Source: Caldilineaceae bacterium bin5 (lineage in GTDB: Bacteria > Chloroflexota > Anaerolineae > Caldilineales > Caldilineaceae). Taken from it: DNA of 33,894 nucleotides. The notes under the pieces were generated by a model. It did not search any database, had not been told where the DNA came from, and worked only from the letters and a program-made list of their open reading frames with translations. Made by a program: the position numbers and the translations under genes. The stretch is taken from positions 1 through 33,894 of the forward strand of contig MPML01000057.1 of assembly GCA_002238445.1 (NCBI GenBank). Reading direction: 5' to 3'. This document shows, piece by piece, positions 33,669 to 33,894 of this stretch. Positions within the stretch are counted from its first letter, which is position 1, and every line of letters begins with the position of its first letter.

Positions 33669-33894
33669 CTATTGAATTATCTCGGTGATAGCGCCGGCAG
33701 CGACGGTGCGGCCACCCTCACGGATGGCAAAGCGGCCGCCGGTCTCGATGGCGACAGGCGCAATCAGCTCGACTTCCATCGTCACATTGTCGCCGGGCAT
33801 CACCATTTCGACGCCGGCCGGCAGGTCGATCGAGCCGGTGATGTCCATGGTGCGGATGTAGAACTGCGGGCGATAGCCCTTGAAGAAGGGAGTG
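33669..33894 (-). CDS. tuf: Elongation factor Tu, C-terminal part (gene runs past window edge)
   Basis: EF-Tu delivers aminoacyl-tRNA to the ribosome as a GTP complex. The last 74 residues are visible; they are most of domain III. They include FYIRTMDITGSIDL, the MVMPGDNVTMEVELI strand and the GRFAIREGGRTVAAG motif, ending with the stop TAG at 33669. No frameshift is seen. The upstream part, probably with fusA, rpsG and rpsL, would lie to the right of the window, an inference from the usual str operon order. Confidence 0.97.
   Translation of the reverse strand, partial: TPFFKGYRPQFYIRTMDITGSIDLPAGVEMVMPGDNVTMEVELIAPVAIETGGRFAIREGGRTVAAGAITEIIQ

Overview
The window reads as chromosomal DNA of a free-living bacterium of moderately high G+C. 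The most likely source is a member of the Chloroflexota, possibly the Caldilinea/Anaerolinea side. This is an inference from gene order: gapA-pgk-unknown-tpiA, and one continuous S10-spc-alpha ribosomal run carrying adk, map, truA, rplM and rpsI. It also rests on the zinc-type S14, S4 and L36 proteins and on a plant-like LRR protein with the N- and C-cap style I associate with such genomes. I saw no rRNA, tRNA, integrase, transposase or CRISPR array.

Layout. Positions 1-168 hold one copy of a dispersed repeat. From 169 to 6594 the minus strand carries a membrane-anchored LRR protein, a thiolase/DUF35 pair and folC followed by a lipoprotein of unknown function. From 6823 to 11272 the plus strand carries the glycolytic cluster gapA, pgk, a small unknown protein and tpiA, then a membrane protein with an HExxH metalloprotease motif. 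A TrpB2-type tryptophan synthase beta chain follows on the minus strand (11372-12742).

The interval 12743-13899 is an intergenic repeat island. It holds two GC-rich hairpins, a second copy of the 119-bp repeat (96 of 119 positions identical to the window start) and an eight-unit array built from 10-bp sub-repeats, ending at the trx terminator. Thioredoxin and a MoaB/Mog-like protein (minus strand) follow.

From 15213 to the right edge everything is one minus-strand translation operon. In transcription order it runs tuf (partial), rpsJ, rplC, rplD, rplW, rplB, rpsS, rplV, rpsC, rplP, rpmC, rpsQ, rplN, rplX, rplE, rpsN, rpsH, rplF, rplR, rpsE, rpmD, rplO, secY, adk, map, rpmJ, rpsM, rpsK, rpsD, rpoA, rplQ, truA, rplM, rpsI. 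A strong terminator closes it at 15156-15182. Two places break the tight packing and look regulatory: a perfect terminator hairpin between tuf and rpsJ, and a 350-base leader with a terminator-like hairpin before rpsD. infA is not in its common place between map and rpmJ.

Most genes are housekeeping. The parts worth a second look are the repeat island and its partner at the window start, the two candidate attenuators, the unknown protein between pgk and tpiA, the HETSHW membrane protein, the RpoA tail and the folC-linked lipoprotein. I did not find a clear new multi-gene system.
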